From an uncultured Paracoccaceae bacterium (GTDB lineage Bacteria > Pseudomonadota > Alphaproteobacteria > Rhodobacterales > Rhodobacteraceae): a stretch of DNA of 64,000 nt. Positions 28,027 through 36,883 of this stretch are shown here, piece by piece. The translations under genes were made by a program, and so were the position numbers. Position 1 is the first letter of the stretch, and every line of letters begins with the position of its first letter. The notes under the pieces were generated by a model. That model was not told the DNA's origin. It was given only the letters and a program-made list of their open reading frames with translations, and searched no databases. The stretch is taken from assembly GCA_947496605.1 (NCBI GenBank), contig CANMDF010000003.1:248001-312000 (forward strand), given 5' to 3'.

Positions 28027-28647
28027 ATGACCCAAATCAAATCCCTCTTCGCGACCCGCCTCTATCACGCCAAGCTCTCGGCCCATGGCACCCCCATCGA
28101 CCCGTCCGAGCTTGAAAACTCCTGCCTTGTCATCGCCGGTGACGATGAAGCGGGGCAGGACTGGTGCGAAGAGAACGGCTTTCCCGGCTACACTTCCTAC
28201 GCGTCCCTCAGCGACCTGCCGTGGCGGTTTCCGATCTTCAAAGATCTCGTCGCCGTCCTCGACGCCCATGTCGCGGCCTTTGCCGAGGACCTGCAATTCG
28301 ACCTTGGCGACAAAAAGCTGCAACTCGAAGACATCTGGATTAACATCCTGCCCGAAGGCGGCATCCACACCGGGCACATCCACCCCCATTCCGTGATCAG
28401 CGGCACGACCTACGTCGCCATGCCGGACGGGGCGAGTGCGATCAAATTCGAAGACCCGCGGCTGGCGATGATGATGGCGGCCCCTACCCGCGAAAAAGAC
28501 GCACGCGACGAGCTGCGCACATTCTTCTACGCCAAACCCAACGTCGGCGACGTGCTGCTATGGGAAAGCTGGCTGCGGCACGAGGTGCCGATGAACATGT
28601 CCGAGGAAGAACGGATATCTGTGAGTTTTAATTATAGTTGGGAGTAG
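28027..28647 (+). CDS. TIGR02466-family putative 2OG-Fe(II) oxygenase
   Basis: The 206-residue protein starts TQIKSLFATRLYHAKL, as the family usually does. It carries the double-stranded beta-helix metal site as HTGHIHPHSVISGTTYV, then VGDVLLWESWLRHEVPM with the distal His, and RISVSFNYSW with the 2-oxoglutarate Arg. The substrate is unknown. The gene lies on the plus strand in the DNA that separates rpmC from rplP, and the DUF1569 gene follows by four bases. Confidence 0.82.
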   Translation: MTQIKSLFATRLYHAKLSAHGTPIDPSELENSCLVIAGDDEAGQDWCEENGFPGYTSYASLSDLPWRFPIFKDLVAVLDAHVAAFAEDLQFDLGDKKLQLEDIWINILPEGGIHTGHIHPHSVISGTTYVAMPDGASAIKFEDPRLAMMMAAPTREKDARDELRTFFYAKPNVGDVLLWESWLRHEVPMNMSEEERISVSFNYSWE

Positions 28648-28651
28648 ACCC

Positions 28652-29089
28652 ATGACCGACATTGACCATGCATTTCAACGGCTCGAAGGGCTGGATCTGT
28701 CGTCCATCGAGAGCCGGGGCGATTGGGGGTTAGGGCGGATGTTCAGCCACCTCGCGCAAGGCGTGGAGTTCTCGATGCACGGCTATCCAGTTCAAAAGCC
28801 CAAGCTGTTTCAAGCAACGGTCGGGACCTTGGCGTTCAGAGTATTCGCGGCGAAGGGAAAGATGTCACACGGGCTAAACGAACCTATCCCGGGCGAGGTG
28901 GTTGCCGAGATCAGTGCCGAAGACGGGCTGGGACGGCTTTGGACATCACTGGAAACCTTCCGGGATTTCAACGGGGCGTTGCAACCGCATTTTGCTTATG
29001 GCGGGCTGAACAAAGCGCAATTCGGCAAAGCGCATTTGCTGCATATTGAGAACCATTTGGAAGAGGTGGGATCTACAGCCATCAAGTAA
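28652..29089 (+). CDS. DUF1569 (DinB-like) protein
   Basis: The 145-residue protein has the helical-bundle pattern of DUF1569: WGLGRMFSHLAQGVEFSMHGYP near the N-terminus, then FAYGGLNKAQFGKAHLLHIENH. The histidines (FSHLAQ, HLLHIENH) are likely metal ligands as in DinB-like proteins. A GGGAG site precedes ATG 28652. It follows the oxygenase gene by four bases, so they probably form a two-gene operon. Confidence 0.8.
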   Translation: MTDIDHAFQRLEGLDLSSIESRGDWGLGRMFSHLAQGVEFSMHGYPVQKPKLFQATVGTLAFRVFAAKGKMSHGLNEPIPGEVVAEISAEDGLGRLWTSLETFRDFNGALQPHFAYGGLNKAQFGKAHLLHIENHLEEVGSTAIK

Positions 29090-29185
29090 GTTCTGTGCCA
29101 CCTGAGGGCAGCACCCTGACCTCGGAGCGGGCGCTACCCGGCAAGCCAGGCAGTCCTTTTGTCGAATGTTCGCAACATAACAAAA

Positions 29186-29442
29186 GCCCCCACCGATCTC
29201 TCAGCAGGAGCTTTCTATTCTCACCGTAGGTCGGGACTAGCCCCGACGTACACTTACCAATCTTCGCGAACCACAGTCCGTGTCTTGATTGGCAGCTTCA
29301 TCGCAGCAAGGCGCAGGGCTTCGCGGGCGATTGTCTCGTTCACGCCGTCGATCTCGAACATCACGCGGCCGGGTTTGACCTTGCATGCCCAAAAATCAAT
29401 GGAACCTTTACCTTTACCCATACGCACTTCTATGGGCTTCGA
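29186..29442. repeat. Direct repeat of the rplP 3' end, copy 1
   Basis: These 257 bases match 30802-31058 with only six differences and no gaps (offset 1616). The repeat covers the terminator hairpin, a palindrome and the last 60 or so codons of rplP. All four differences within codons are synonymous. The two copies flank the glycosyltransferase gene. Confidence 0.93.
29225..29251. repeat. Short GC-rich palindrome, copy c
   Basis: CGTAGGTCGGG-ACTAG-CCCCGACGTAC; identical to copy d except for one base in the loop edge. It lies within the duplicated rplP 3' segment. Confidence 0.8.
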
Positions 29443-29549
29443 CCATACGCGCCTTAGCACGACTTACGGCTTCAATCAGAGGGGCGATGACCCTCACACG
29501 CTTAAGCATCGTCAGGCCATAGTTGACACAGTTAACGCCGTCGCAGCCT
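29254..29549 (-). pseudogene. Truncated, frameshifted rplP (L16) copy
   Basis: The 3' part encodes the L16 C-terminus from [13 protein letters not shown] to RTVVREDW, nearly identical to the real gene. Upstream, bases 29456-29549 still match rplP codons around [20 protein letters not shown] at about 76% identity, but in another frame. About 55-65 bases in between are missing, and the first 22 or so codons are absent. There is no ribosome site. The intact gene lies at 30870-31283, so this copy is probably not functional. Confidence 0.85.
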
Positions 29550-30639
29550 AAGTTGTTCGGGAGATCGTATCATTAGGAAAGTCAACGTCATCAAGACTCC
29601 TAAACGCAAATCGTAGCGACTCGGGATCAAGCATGAATTCACTGAGGGAAAATCTTTTGGTGAAATTCATAGACGGCGTATCGACGTCTACGAATGCTTG
29701 AGCCGCCATGTCGGGATCAGGAACTCCACGAACCATTCTATATGTATGAGGGATGTTCGCAATCATATCGCGGAAATACGGGACAACATGACCTGGAGGT
29801 GCAAGTTCAATTAGCTGGAGCGGGCCGTTGGCATTTGTTCGAAACATCAATGGCGCCAAAGAGGCGCCGTGGATGGCGATAATTTGCGATGCTCTCATAA
29901 CCAGAGCAATTTGTTCTGCCGCACTGTAATCCTCCATGAACAGCTCTTCAAAACCAGCGTCCAAAATGATTTCTCTTATTTCGGCATTGTTCTTGAGAAC
30001 TCTATTAGGAGGTCGCCTGTTTAAGAAAATTCTGCCTCCAACAGAGACGTGGACTTCTGCAATTAGGCCATCAATATCGCTTGATATTGATGCAAGTGAG
30101 ACCCGTGCGATATTTCCAGCGTCAGAACTACTTGAAAAGTCAATCTGCACCAAAGGTGCAGTGACTGAGCGGTTCGTGCAGTGGATGTCGAACCCCAAGT
30201 ACTTTAGCAACTCAATAATTGCTGGGAAGGGATCCTTATCTAGAATAAAAACCGGATTGCTGAGTTGAAGTGTTGTGAAGTGATCTCGTATCAGAACCGC
30301 CACGGGCAATGCTAGATTTATGAAGTGGGACCAATTGCCTAAACCAAACATACGCAGATCAACATAATATCTGTCAGAAACGCCTTTGTCAGGTCGCGAG
30401 CCAGTCAATGCGAAAAATGCTCGCTCACGTCGGCGAAGGTACCCCTTAGTCGACCTGGGATCTTGCCGACCAGAAATTTTCAAGAAGCCCCCACCATATG
30501 ACCGAGCCGGCACCCCAATTACATCAACAAGAGGGATTGCTCTGTCAGAAAGGTAGCTACGCGGTCCTATGATCCACAAAGGTGCACGGATGTAGTCATC
30601 ACCAACAAAACTCAAATCGAAATCAACTATGGCACTCAT
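29548..30639 (-). CDS. Glycosyltransferase family 61 (DUF563) protein
   Basis: The 363-residue protein has the family-61 C-terminal pattern: GGRIFLNRRPPNRVLKNNAE, AGFEELFMEDYSAAEQIALV, then IIAIHGASLAPLMFRTNA and LIELAPPGHV. These are polysaccharide or surface glycan transferases. The donor and acceptor are unknown. The gene sits alone between two copies of the rplP 3' end. The DNA is more A/T-rich than the ribosomal genes, suggesting transfer from elsewhere. Its stop directly abuts the pseudogene. Confidence 0.85.
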   Translation of the reverse strand: MSAIVDFDLSFVGDDYIRAPLWIIGPRSYLSDRAIPLVDVIGVPARSYGGGFLKISGRQDPRSTKGYLRRRERAFFALTGSRPDKGVSDRYYVDLRMFGLGNWSHFINLALPVAVLIRDHFTTLQLSNPVFILDKDPFPAIIELLKYLGFDIHCTNRSVTAPLVQIDFSSSSDAGNIARVSLASISSDIDGLIAEVHVSVGGRIFLNRRPPNRVLKNNAEIREIILDAGFEELFMEDYSAAEQIALVMRASQIIAIHGASLAPLMFRTNANGPLQLIELAPPGHVVPYFRDMIANIPHTYRMVRGVPDPDMAAQAFVDVDTPSMNFTKRFSLSEFMLDPESLRFAFRSLDDVDFPNDTISRTT

Positions 30640-30796
30640 GGTCTCAAATTACCCAAAACCTCATTCTCATAAATCCTACAGAAGACGTTCACTTAATTGA
30701 AATCTCTGCAACCGATTGGATAAGCCGGTAGGTGCAACCTATTTTGCAACGCTCTTCAAGCAAAGCAAACAATTCGCCATCCATAACTTCCAAACC

Positions 30797-30830
30797 AAAA
30801 AGCCCCCACCGATCTCTCAGCAGGGGCTTT
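30797..30830 (-). terminator. Terminator after rplP
   Basis: AAAGCCCC / GGGGCTTT with a 16-base loop, followed on the minus strand by a TTTTT tract. It closes the rplB-rplP unit. The same hairpin with one base change lies in the duplicated segment near 29184-29214. Confidence 0.72.
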
Positions 30831-31058
30831 CTATTCTCACCGTAGGTCGGGGCTAGCCCCGACGTACACTTACCAATCTTCGCGAACCACAGTCCGTGTC
30901 TTGATTGGCAGCTTCATCGCAGCAAGGCGCAGGGCTTCGCGGGCGATAGTCTCGTTCACGCCGTCGATCTCGAACATCACGCGGCCGGGTTTGACCTTGC
31001 ATGCCCAAAAATCAATGGAACCCTTACCTTTACCCATACGCACTTCGATGGGCTTTGA
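30802..31058. repeat. Direct repeat of the rplP 3' end, copy 2 (native)
   Basis: The native location of the repeat: terminator, palindrome d and the end of intact rplP. See copy 1 at 29186-29442 for the match. Confidence 0.93.
30841..30867. repeat. Short GC-rich palindrome, copy d
   Basis: CGTAGGTCGGGG-CTA-GCCCCGACGTAC, directly after the rplP stop; one of the best-preserved members of the dispersed palindrome family. Confidence 0.85.
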
Positions 31059-31283
31059 TGTGACAGGCACATCAGGAAAGATACGGATCCAGACGCGGCC
31101 CTGACGCTTCATGTGACGCGTCATGGCACGACGTGCGGCTTCGATCTGACGGGCCGTAACCCGCTCAGGCTCAAGCGCCTTCAGGCCATAGGTGCCAAAG
31201 TTCAGGTCAGACCCGCCCTTTGCCAATCCTTTGATGCGGCCTTTGTGCAGCTTGCGGTGTTTTGTACGCTTTGGCTGTAGCAT
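30870..31283 (-). CDS. rplP: 50S ribosomal protein L16 (uL16)
   Basis: Peptidyl-transferase region protein. The 137-residue product starts [20 protein letters not shown] and has [16 protein letters not shown] and EVRMGKGKG, which includes the arginine hydroxylated in E. coli L16. Full length. It is the last gene of the rplB unit. Its 3' end exists in a second, broken copy 1.6 kb downstream. Confidence 0.97.
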   Translation of the reverse strand: MLQPKRTKHRKLHKGRIKGLAKGGSDLNFGTYGLKALEPERVTARQIEAARRAMTRHMKRQGRVWIRIFPDVPVTSKPIEVRMGKGKGSIDFWACKVKPGRVMFEIDGVNETIAREALRLAAMKLPIKTRTVVREDW

Positions 31284-31298
31284 TTAAATCAGCTCCCC

Positions 31299-32000
31299 TT
31301 AGCGACGTGGGCCGCGAGGGACAGCGCCCTCTTGCAGCTCAGCATGTTTGCGGTCGTGCGCTGATGGATCGTGCTCCATGATCTCACCCTTGTAGATGAA
31401 GACCTTGATGCCGATGATCCCATAAGGCGTCATCGCCTCATACAGTGCATAGTCGATGTCAGCACGCAGTGTGTGCAGCGGCACGCGACCTTCACGGTAC
31501 CATTCGGTACGGGCAATTTCAGCACCGCCCAAGCGACCGGCAAGGTTCACGCGGATGCCCAAAGCACCCATGCGCATTGCGTTCTGGACCGAGCGCTTCA
31601 TCGCGCGACGGAAAGACACACGACGCTCAAGCTGCTGACCAATGCTTTCGGCAACCAAGGCTGCGTCAAGTTCTGGCTTGCGGACTTCAACGATGTTCAG
31701 GTGCAGTTCAGATGCGGTCAGTGCAGCAAGCTTCTGACGCAGACCTTCGATGTCTGCACCTTTCTTGCCGATGATCACACCAGGACGTGCTGCGTGGATC
31801 GTGACGCGGCACTTTTTGTGCGGACGTTCAATGATCACGCGGCTGATGCCGGACTGTGCGCATTCTTTCTTGATGAAAGCCTTGATCTTAAGGTCTTCCA
31901 AAAGAAGGTCGCCATAGTCTTTGGTGTCAGCGTACCAGCGGCTATCCCAGGTGCGGTTGACCTGAAGACGCATACCGATCGGGTTTACTTTGTTACCCAT
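31299..32000 (-). CDS. rpsC: 30S ribosomal protein S3 (uS3)
   Basis: mRNA-entry protein. The 233-residue product starts [20 protein letters not shown] and has the KH-domain motif [40 protein letters not shown] and [14 protein letters not shown] follow. It overlaps rplV by one base. Confidence 0.98.
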   Translation of the reverse strand: MGNKVNPIGMRLQVNRTWDSRWYADTKDYGDLLLEDLKIKAFIKKECAQSGISRVIIERPHKKCRVTIHAARPGVIIGKKGADIEGLRQKLAALTASELHLNIVEVRKPELDAALVAESIGQQLERRVSFRRAMKRSVQNAMRMGALGIRVNLAGRLGGAEIARTEWYREGRVPLHTLRADIDYALYEAMTPYGIIGIKVFIYKGEIMEHDPSAHDRKHAELQEGAVPRGPRR

Positions 32001-32380
32001 TATGATTGCTCCTCAACTTGACGCACCTTGATGGTGATTTCAGCAAATGGCTTGATGATCTTACCAAAACGGCCACGAGCCCGAGGGCGTCCGCGCTTCA
32101 TGGTCAGGTTCTTGCCAACATATGCCTCAGCTACGACCAACTCGTCGACGTCAAGGTTGTGGTTGTTCTCTGCGTTGGCGATGGCCGACTGAAGACACTT
32201 CTTCACGTCGTCCGAGATCCGCTTTTTCGAGAAAGTCAGGTCAGTCAGAGCCTGCTCAACTTTCTTGCCGCGGATCAGGCCAGCAACGAGGTTCAGCTTC
32301 TGCGGGGACGTACGGAGCATGCGCAGTTTTGCCATTGCTTCGTTATCGGCCACGCGGCGGGGATTCTTATCCTTGCTCAT
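32000..32380 (-). CDS. rplV: 50S ribosomal protein L22 (uL22)
   Basis: Tunnel-wall protein. The 126-residue product has [20 protein letters not shown], the exit-tunnel loop [15 protein letters not shown] and ITIKVRQ near the end. A short acidic/basic N-terminal extension ([16 protein letters not shown]) precedes the core. Confidence 0.98.
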   Translation of the reverse strand: MSKDKNPRRVADNEAMAKLRMLRTSPQKLNLVAGLIRGKKVEQALTDLTFSKKRISDDVKKCLQSAIANAENNHNLDVDELVVAEAYVGKNLTMKRGRPRARGRFGKIIKPFAEITIKVRQVEEQS

Positions 32381-32383
32381 GGC

Positions 32384-32662
32384 TTATTTCCGCTTCGCTT
32401 TTTTGTCAGCGGCGTGACCATAGTAGGTCCGTGTTGGTGAATATTCACCAAACTTCTGACCGATCATGTCTTCACTGACGTTGACAGGGATGTGCTTCTT
32501 GCCGTTGTACACACCAAAGGTGAGGCCAACGAACTGAGGCAGGATTGTAGAACGACGGGACCAGATCTTGATCACTTCGTTGCGGCCGCTTTCGCGTGAT
32601 GCTTCTGCCTTTTTCAAGACATAGGCGTCGACGAACGGGCCTTTCCAGACGGAACGAGCCAT
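32384..32662 (-). CDS. rpsS: 30S ribosomal protein S19 (uS19)
   Basis: Head protein of the small subunit. The 92-residue product starts [20 protein letters not shown] and has [20 protein letters not shown] and [20 protein letters not shown]. Two bases separate it from rplB. Confidence 0.98.
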   Translation of the reverse strand: MARSVWKGPFVDAYVLKKAEASRESGRNEVIKIWSRRSTILPQFVGLTFGVYNGKKHIPVNVSEDMIGQKFGEYSPTRTYYGHAADKKAKRK

Positions 32663-32664
32663 AC

Positions 32665-33507
32665 TTAACGACCCTTCTTCTTGGCATGACGCGAACGCAC
32701 GATAAGGCGCTGCGATGCTTTGTTTTTGTTACGGGTGCGCTTGCCCTTGGTGTCTTTACCCCAAGGTGTGACAGGCGTCCGACCACCAGACGTGCGGCCT
32801 TCACCACCACCGTGGGGGTGGTCGATCGGGTTCATGGCAACACCACGAACACTTGGGCGGATGCCCTTGTGACGCATACGGCCAGCTTTACCGAAGTTCT
32901 GGTTAGAGTGATCAGAGTTTGACACAGCACCAACAGTGGCCATGCATTCCTGACGGATCAGGCGCAATTCACCCGATGACAGACGAACCTGCGCATAGCC
33001 GCCATCACGACCAACGAACTGGGCGTATGTACCGGCTGCACGGGCGATCTGGCCGCCTTTGCCTGGCTTCATTTCGATGTTGTGAATGATCGTACCGATT
33101 GGCATGCCCGAAAATGGCATTGCGTTGCCGGGCTTAATGTCAGCCTTGGCCGATGCGATCACCTTGTCACCAACAGCGAGACGCTGCGGGGCAAGGATGT
33201 AATTCTGTGTACCGTCTTCGTACTGGATCAGCGCGATAAATGCGGTGCGGTTCGGGTCATATTCGATCCGTGCGACAACAGCGGACATGTCCAGCTTGTT
33301 CCGCTTGAAATCGACGATGCGGTAAAGACGCTTTGCGCCCCCACCAATACGACGCATAGTGATCCGTCCGGTGTTGTTCCGGCCGCCCGATTTGGTCAAA
33401 CCCTGCGTAAGGGATTTGACTGGACGTCCTTTCCAAAGCTCCGAACGGTCGATCAGCACCAGCCCACGCTGGCCCGGCGTCGTCGGTTTGTACGACTTGA
33501 GTGCCAT
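32665..33507 (-). CDS. rplB: 50S ribosomal protein L2 (uL2)
   Basis: Core peptidyl-transferase protein. The 280-residue product has [39 protein letters not shown] and the C-terminal [20 protein letters not shown], whose His is essential in the family. It heads the rplB-rpsS-rplV-rpsC-rplP unit. Normally rplW lies directly upstream, but 3.7 kb of other genes intervene, and a promoter candidate sits at 33685-33713. Confidence 0.98.
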   Translation of the reverse strand: MALKSYKPTTPGQRGLVLIDRSELWKGRPVKSLTQGLTKSGGRNNTGRITMRRIGGGAKRLYRIVDFKRNKLDMSAVVARIEYDPNRTAFIALIQYEDGTQNYILAPQRLAVGDKVIASAKADIKPGNAMPFSGMPIGTIIHNIEMKPGKGGQIARAAGTYAQFVGRDGGYAQVRLSSGELRLIRQECMATVGAVSNSDHSNQNFGKAGRMRHKGIRPSVRGVAMNPIDHPHGGGEGRTSGGRTPVTPWGKDTKGKRTRNKNKASQRLIVRSRHAKKKGR

Positions 33508-33587
33508 GTTAGCTTCTTCCGTTTGCTTGGCGGGCCCTGCAAGAGGACCCTGATGTTATAGGCCCCCGTAGGTGCCCGGTTGGTTTT

Positions 33588-33634
33588 GTCGGGGAGAACC
33601 CCGACCTACGTAGGCTGGGGTTGCCCCCGGCTTT
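33588..33634. repeat. Short GC-rich palindromes, double copy e
   Basis: Two overlapping units in the rplB leader: GTCGGGG-AGAA-CCCCGACCTACG, and CGTAGGCTGGGG-TTG-CCCCCGGC, sharing the CGTAGG edge. A further half-arm CGTAGGTGCCCGG lies at 33567-33579. Confidence 0.75.
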
Positions 33635-33648
33635 TCGCATAACACAAA

Positions 33649-33671
33649 GACCCCGGAACGAATCCGAGGTC
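33649..33671 (-). terminator. Hairpin downstream of the 309-aa gene, inside the predicted rplB leader
   Basis: GACC-CGGA / TCCG-GGTC with a five-base loop and a weak T tract (TTTGTGTT) on the minus strand. It could terminate transcripts from the unknown gene at 33731. It also lies just after the predicted rplB start site, so it may act as an attenuator. Confidence 0.45.
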
Positions 33672-33684
33672 AGGTGATTGCGGG

Positions 33685-33713
33685 GATGTAGCAGGGAGGG
33701 GTTAGGGTGGCAA
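33685..33713 (-). promoter_or_regulatory. Promoter candidate of the rplB unit
   Basis: On the minus strand: TTGCCA, 17-bp C-rich spacer, TACATC. The leader to rplB would be about 170 bases and contains a hairpin and two palindromes. The -10 is the weakest of the six r-protein promoters. Confidence 0.5.
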
Positions 33714-33730
33714 GTACTGTCTTGCTAAAC

Positions 33731-34660
33731 TCAGCCTTCTGGCTGGTCCTTCTTATCCAAGAGTTCAGTGATATGAAGCTCTGCTGGTTGGTAGCCGTCA
33801 GAGGTGAGTTTTGAAACGACAACTATATTGGCTCTAACCGTGTCTTCCCCCCACATTTCTGCAGGTTCGACGGGGTCGAGAACTTTAACCTTCAGCCTTC
33901 TCGAAGTTACTTCAGATGCGACAGCAGCCCATCCAGTTGCGGAACGATCTCTGTCTTGTGCATGTAATTCAAGCTGAACATCATACATCGGTTTGTAACG
34001 ATCAAAATCCGCCTTTTCTTCGGCTTCCCCTACATATGGAATTTCCCTGATGGTTTCGGTGGATATACGATCGCGATCAAATACAACCGGCACATTTCTT
34101 TCTCGCTGACTGGGAAGAAAAACTCTCTTTGCGGAACTGACAACTCTCTTGAGCGCAGCTGGCTTGGCAAACCGCGCGTCAATTATTTCTCTCAGCTCAG
34201 ATTTCGGTTTCCCCGTCTCTTCAGACAGAACACCGATAAGGTCTTCAAACTTCGACCTCGGCAAGCTATCCGAAAATGTCTTCTTAACTGTGTCCACTGC
34301 AAGACTAGCACCATAAAATGCGACAACAAGAAACGCTACTGTAAGCAAGGTATCATACCGGTCACTTACAGAAATGTTGAAGATATCCTCAATCAGTGCT
34401 GGAACCTCTTCCTCCAATTCTTGCTGAAAAGTCACAAAAATAGAGAGTATCAGTATCTCTCTAAGGGGACTTTCTTGCGAAAGAGTGCGAACATTTAGTG
34501 AACTTTCTTCAATCCGTAAACCATCAATGAGGCTGGGAAAAAGAGAAATAGCATCGGTTACCAAGTCCTCGGTAGCCTTAAGTGACGCAATTACGTCTGC
34601 GATTGGCGTGACGCCATTGGTTTCATAGGTAATTGAAAGCGGTAAATGAATCTCTGCCAT
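33731..34660 (-). CDS. Hypothetical protein, 309 aa, one membrane helix
   Basis: I do not recognise a family. Visible parts: N-terminal soluble region (IHLPLSITYETNGVTPIADV) and a hydrophobic helix around residues 108-127 (LLTVAFLVVAFYGASLAV). A charged helical stretch (EETGKPKSELREIIDARFAK) and a soluble C-terminal domain with VKVLDPVEPAEMWGEDTV and Asp/Glu-rich end follow. The start at ATG 34660 lacks a clear ribosome site. The DNA is A/T-rich and lies between rplW and rplB, so acquisition is likely. Confidence 0.6.
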   Translation of the reverse strand: MAEIHLPLSITYETNGVTPIADVIASLKATEDLVTDAISLFPSLIDGLRIEESSLNVRTLSQESPLREILILSIFVTFQQELEEEVPALIEDIFNISVSDRYDTLLTVAFLVVAFYGASLAVDTVKKTFSDSLPRSKFEDLIGVLSEETGKPKSELREIIDARFAKPAALKRVVSSAKRVFLPSQRERNVPVVFDRDRISTETIREIPYVGEAEEKADFDRYKPMYDVQLELHAQDRDRSATGWAAVASEVTSRRLKVKVLDPVEPAEMWGEDTVRANIVVVSKLTSDGYQPAELHITELLDKKDQPEG

Positions 34661-34792
34661 TCAATCATCATGGCACATGCACAACTAAAAGATGAAGTAT
34701 ATAATTCTCTTCTACGTAAGGGGTTATATTTCCCTTCAAGCAATTGTTTGGAGGGGGATCGCTATCCTATCGTGTGAGGCAACCGCTGCATT

Positions 34793-34814
34793 GCCGGGGA
34801 GAACCCCGGCCTAC
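34793..34814. repeat. Short GC-rich palindrome, copy f
   Basis: GCCGGGG-AGAA-CCCCGGCCTAC, close to the end of the oxygenase gene. It matches copies b and e at the right arm. Confidence 0.75.
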
Positions 34815-34842
34815 TTTGGTCAGGCTTCGCGCCGAGATATTG

Positions 34843-35676
34843 TTATTTCCGTAGTCGGTTCAGCAAACCGCGTGTTTTGCGGTAGACAAGCGGCGGAACA
34901 AGATCGCGGACGACGCGCAGTGTCGCCTCGTGGTCCTTGGCGTCACTTGATCCCGGGCGCTGCTTGAAGACGGTACTTTGCGACGTGCGCCCCTCTTCCC
35001 ACGTCGCTGTATAATAATAGAGCGCAATAGACAGGCGCGGCTCACCGTTTGGGTGGTTAACCGGTTCGGGGTTGCCGTGCATCGTGTCGTCACCTGTAGA
35101 AAAACAACACATGCGGTTCATGATAGGCGCGAACCCCGCAACTTTTTCTGACATGTCATTTGTCCAGATTTCGAAGGAACCGCCATACTCTTCTTTCCAA
35201 TCAGGATTGAGATAGATCAGTAGGTTCAGACGACGCTCTAGATTCATAATCCGATGATGATTAAAGTCCGCATGGATCCCAAGAAACCCGGTTGTGTTTG
35301 TGCGGTGAATGCCGCCGCCCATGTAGTAGGGATCGGGGATCAGGCCTTTGATGCCCGACATGTTTTCAAGGAACTGGATCATTGGGCGGGAATTCAGCGC
35401 ATGAAAGACAGCTTTGGTATAGGGCGGTAGGCGGTCCGGATTGTAAGAGGTCTTGAGCTTTTCGTTGTCGCTCGCGTTTTCGGCGGCCTTAACCTCTTGT
35501 GCCAATGCCTCTTCGCGCACGCGCTCCAGTATTCCAGACGGCAGGAAATTATCTATACAGCCATAGTGGTAAGGTGACTTTGACTGATATTCAGCCGCGA
35601 CAGACGTACCAATCTCCTTCGCCTCTTGTTGAGGGATCGTCAGAGTTTCGGGATCAAGAGGAAAAAAAGCGGTCAT
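34843..35676 (-). CDS. 2OG-Fe(II) oxygenase (prolyl 4-hydroxylase-like)
   Basis: The 277-residue protein has the 2OG-FeII_Oxy_3 pattern: HADFNHH gives the HXD iron ligands, DTMHGNPEPV the distal His and RLSIALYYYT the 2-oxoglutarate Arg. RRLNLLIYLNPDWKEEYGGS is the strand typical of prolyl hydroxylase-like enzymes. The substrate is unknown; many relatives sit in surface-glycan clusters. It lies in the DNA between rplW and rplB. Confidence 0.85.
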   Translation of the reverse strand: MTAFFPLDPETLTIPQQEAKEIGTSVAAEYQSKSPYHYGCIDNFLPSGILERVREEALAQEVKAAENASDNEKLKTSYNPDRLPPYTKAVFHALNSRPMIQFLENMSGIKGLIPDPYYMGGGIHRTNTTGFLGIHADFNHHRIMNLERRLNLLIYLNPDWKEEYGGSFEIWTNDMSEKVAGFAPIMNRMCCFSTGDDTMHGNPEPVNHPNGEPRLSIALYYYTATWEEGRTSQSTVFKQRPGSSDAKDHEATLRVVRDLVPPLVYRKTRGLLNRLRK

Positions 35677-35770
35677 TATGCAAACTCATTATTGGAAACA
35701 CCGTTTCTAAAACACAGGCTCAAAGATTGAGTCAAGTTGATTGCACCACAGGTTATAATAGAGATCACTG

Positions 35771-36673
35771 CTATTCCGCCCCCGGCAACGTCACCCCAAC
35801 CTGCCCCGCATAGACTTTCGCCACCGCCGCATCATCTTCACCGCCCAGCCCCTGCGTTGCCGCTTCGATGAACTGCCCCAAGGCCGCTTGCGTCACTGGC
35901 GCGTCGAACCCCGCCTCCTGCGCGATTTCCAGCACGATCCCGAGGTCTTTGGGCCAGATGTTGACTGAACTATGCGGCGTGTAATCCCCCGCCACGATAT
36001 GCGGCGCGCGGTTTTCCAGCATCCAGCTGGTGCCAGCGCATTCGGGAATGACTTCGACGAATTTCTCAGGGCTGACCCCTTGGGTCATGCCAAAGGTCAT
36101 CGCCTCAGCCATCGCGGCGATATGCACGCCAGCCAGCAGTTGGTTCACCGCTTTCATGGCCGAACCCGCCCCCGCTGTGTCGCCCAAGGTGAACACCTTT
36201 TCCGACATCGCATCCAGCACAGGCCCAGCGGCGGCAAACGCTTCCGGCGTACCCGAAGCCATGATGGAAAGCCGCCCCTGCGCGGCCTTCGCAGCACCGC
36301 CCGAAATCGGCGCATCCAGATAGTGCACACCGTGCGCCAAACAACGGGACTGCATATCGCGGGCAAAGGCGGGTGGGACAGTCGCGCAGGCCAGCACGAC
36401 GCTGCCAGGTTTCATATTGGGCACAACACCCTCTTCCCCGAACAACACGCTTTCGGTTTGGGCTGCGTTCAAGACAACCACGACAACAGCATCCACATGC
36501 AAGGCCACCGCCGTCAGCGCACCGGGGGCACCACCATCGGCCAGAAAGCGGGCCATCTGCGCGGGGGCCACATCAAAGCCGTGGGTCTTGTGCCCCGCAA
36601 CGATCAGGGACTTGGCCATGCCATAGCCCATGGATCCAAGGCCAATGACGGCCACTTCCAATGGATTGTTCAT
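35771..36673 (-). CDS. NAD(P)-dependent beta-hydroxyacid dehydrogenase (LtnD/GarR/MmsB type)
   Basis: The 300-residue protein has a Rossmann start VAVIGLGSMGYGMAKSL, the substrate motif DAPISGGAAKAAQGRLSIM and the catalytic Lys motif GAGSAMKAVNQLLAGVHIAA. It is closest in feel to L-threonate dehydrogenase LtnD, but 3-hydroxyisobutyrate or tartronate semialdehyde substrates are possible. No sugar-acid genes are nearby. The DNA here is as GC-rich as the core genes. Confidence 0.85.
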   Translation of the reverse strand: MNNPLEVAVIGLGSMGYGMAKSLIVAGHKTHGFDVAPAQMARFLADGGAPGALTAVALHVDAVVVVVLNAAQTESVLFGEEGVVPNMKPGSVVLACATVPPAFARDMQSRCLAHGVHYLDAPISGGAAKAAQGRLSIMASGTPEAFAAAGPVLDAMSEKVFTLGDTAGAGSAMKAVNQLLAGVHIAAMAEAMTFGMTQGVSPEKFVEVIPECAGTSWMLENRAPHIVAGDYTPHSSVNIWPKDLGIVLEIAQEAGFDAPVTQAALGQFIEAATQGLGGEDDAAVAKVYAGQVGVTLPGAE

Positions 36674-36883
36674 CTCAAGTCATCCCCCTAAATGCTCTGT
36701 TTAGTCTATCGCGCAACTGCGCATATTCAAAGCGAGGCGAAATGCTGATCCAGATTTGATGGGTCCTCACCTGCGATAACGCGGGACTAAAGGCACGCTC
36801 ATAGTAAGGAAGAACCGGGTGGTTTCAAAGAAACGCGCGATGGTGCAAGTGTACAATGCGTACTTTTCACGGAGCATACACGA

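Noticed and set aside
29254..29460. A functional second L16 gene
   Set aside because: The frame lacks the first half of the protein, has a deletion and frameshift relative to rplP, and has no ribosome site.
29186..31058. Insertion sequence or integrative element around the glycosyltransferase gene
   Set aside because: No transposase, integrase, terminal inverted repeats or short target duplications were seen; only the rplP 3' end is repeated.
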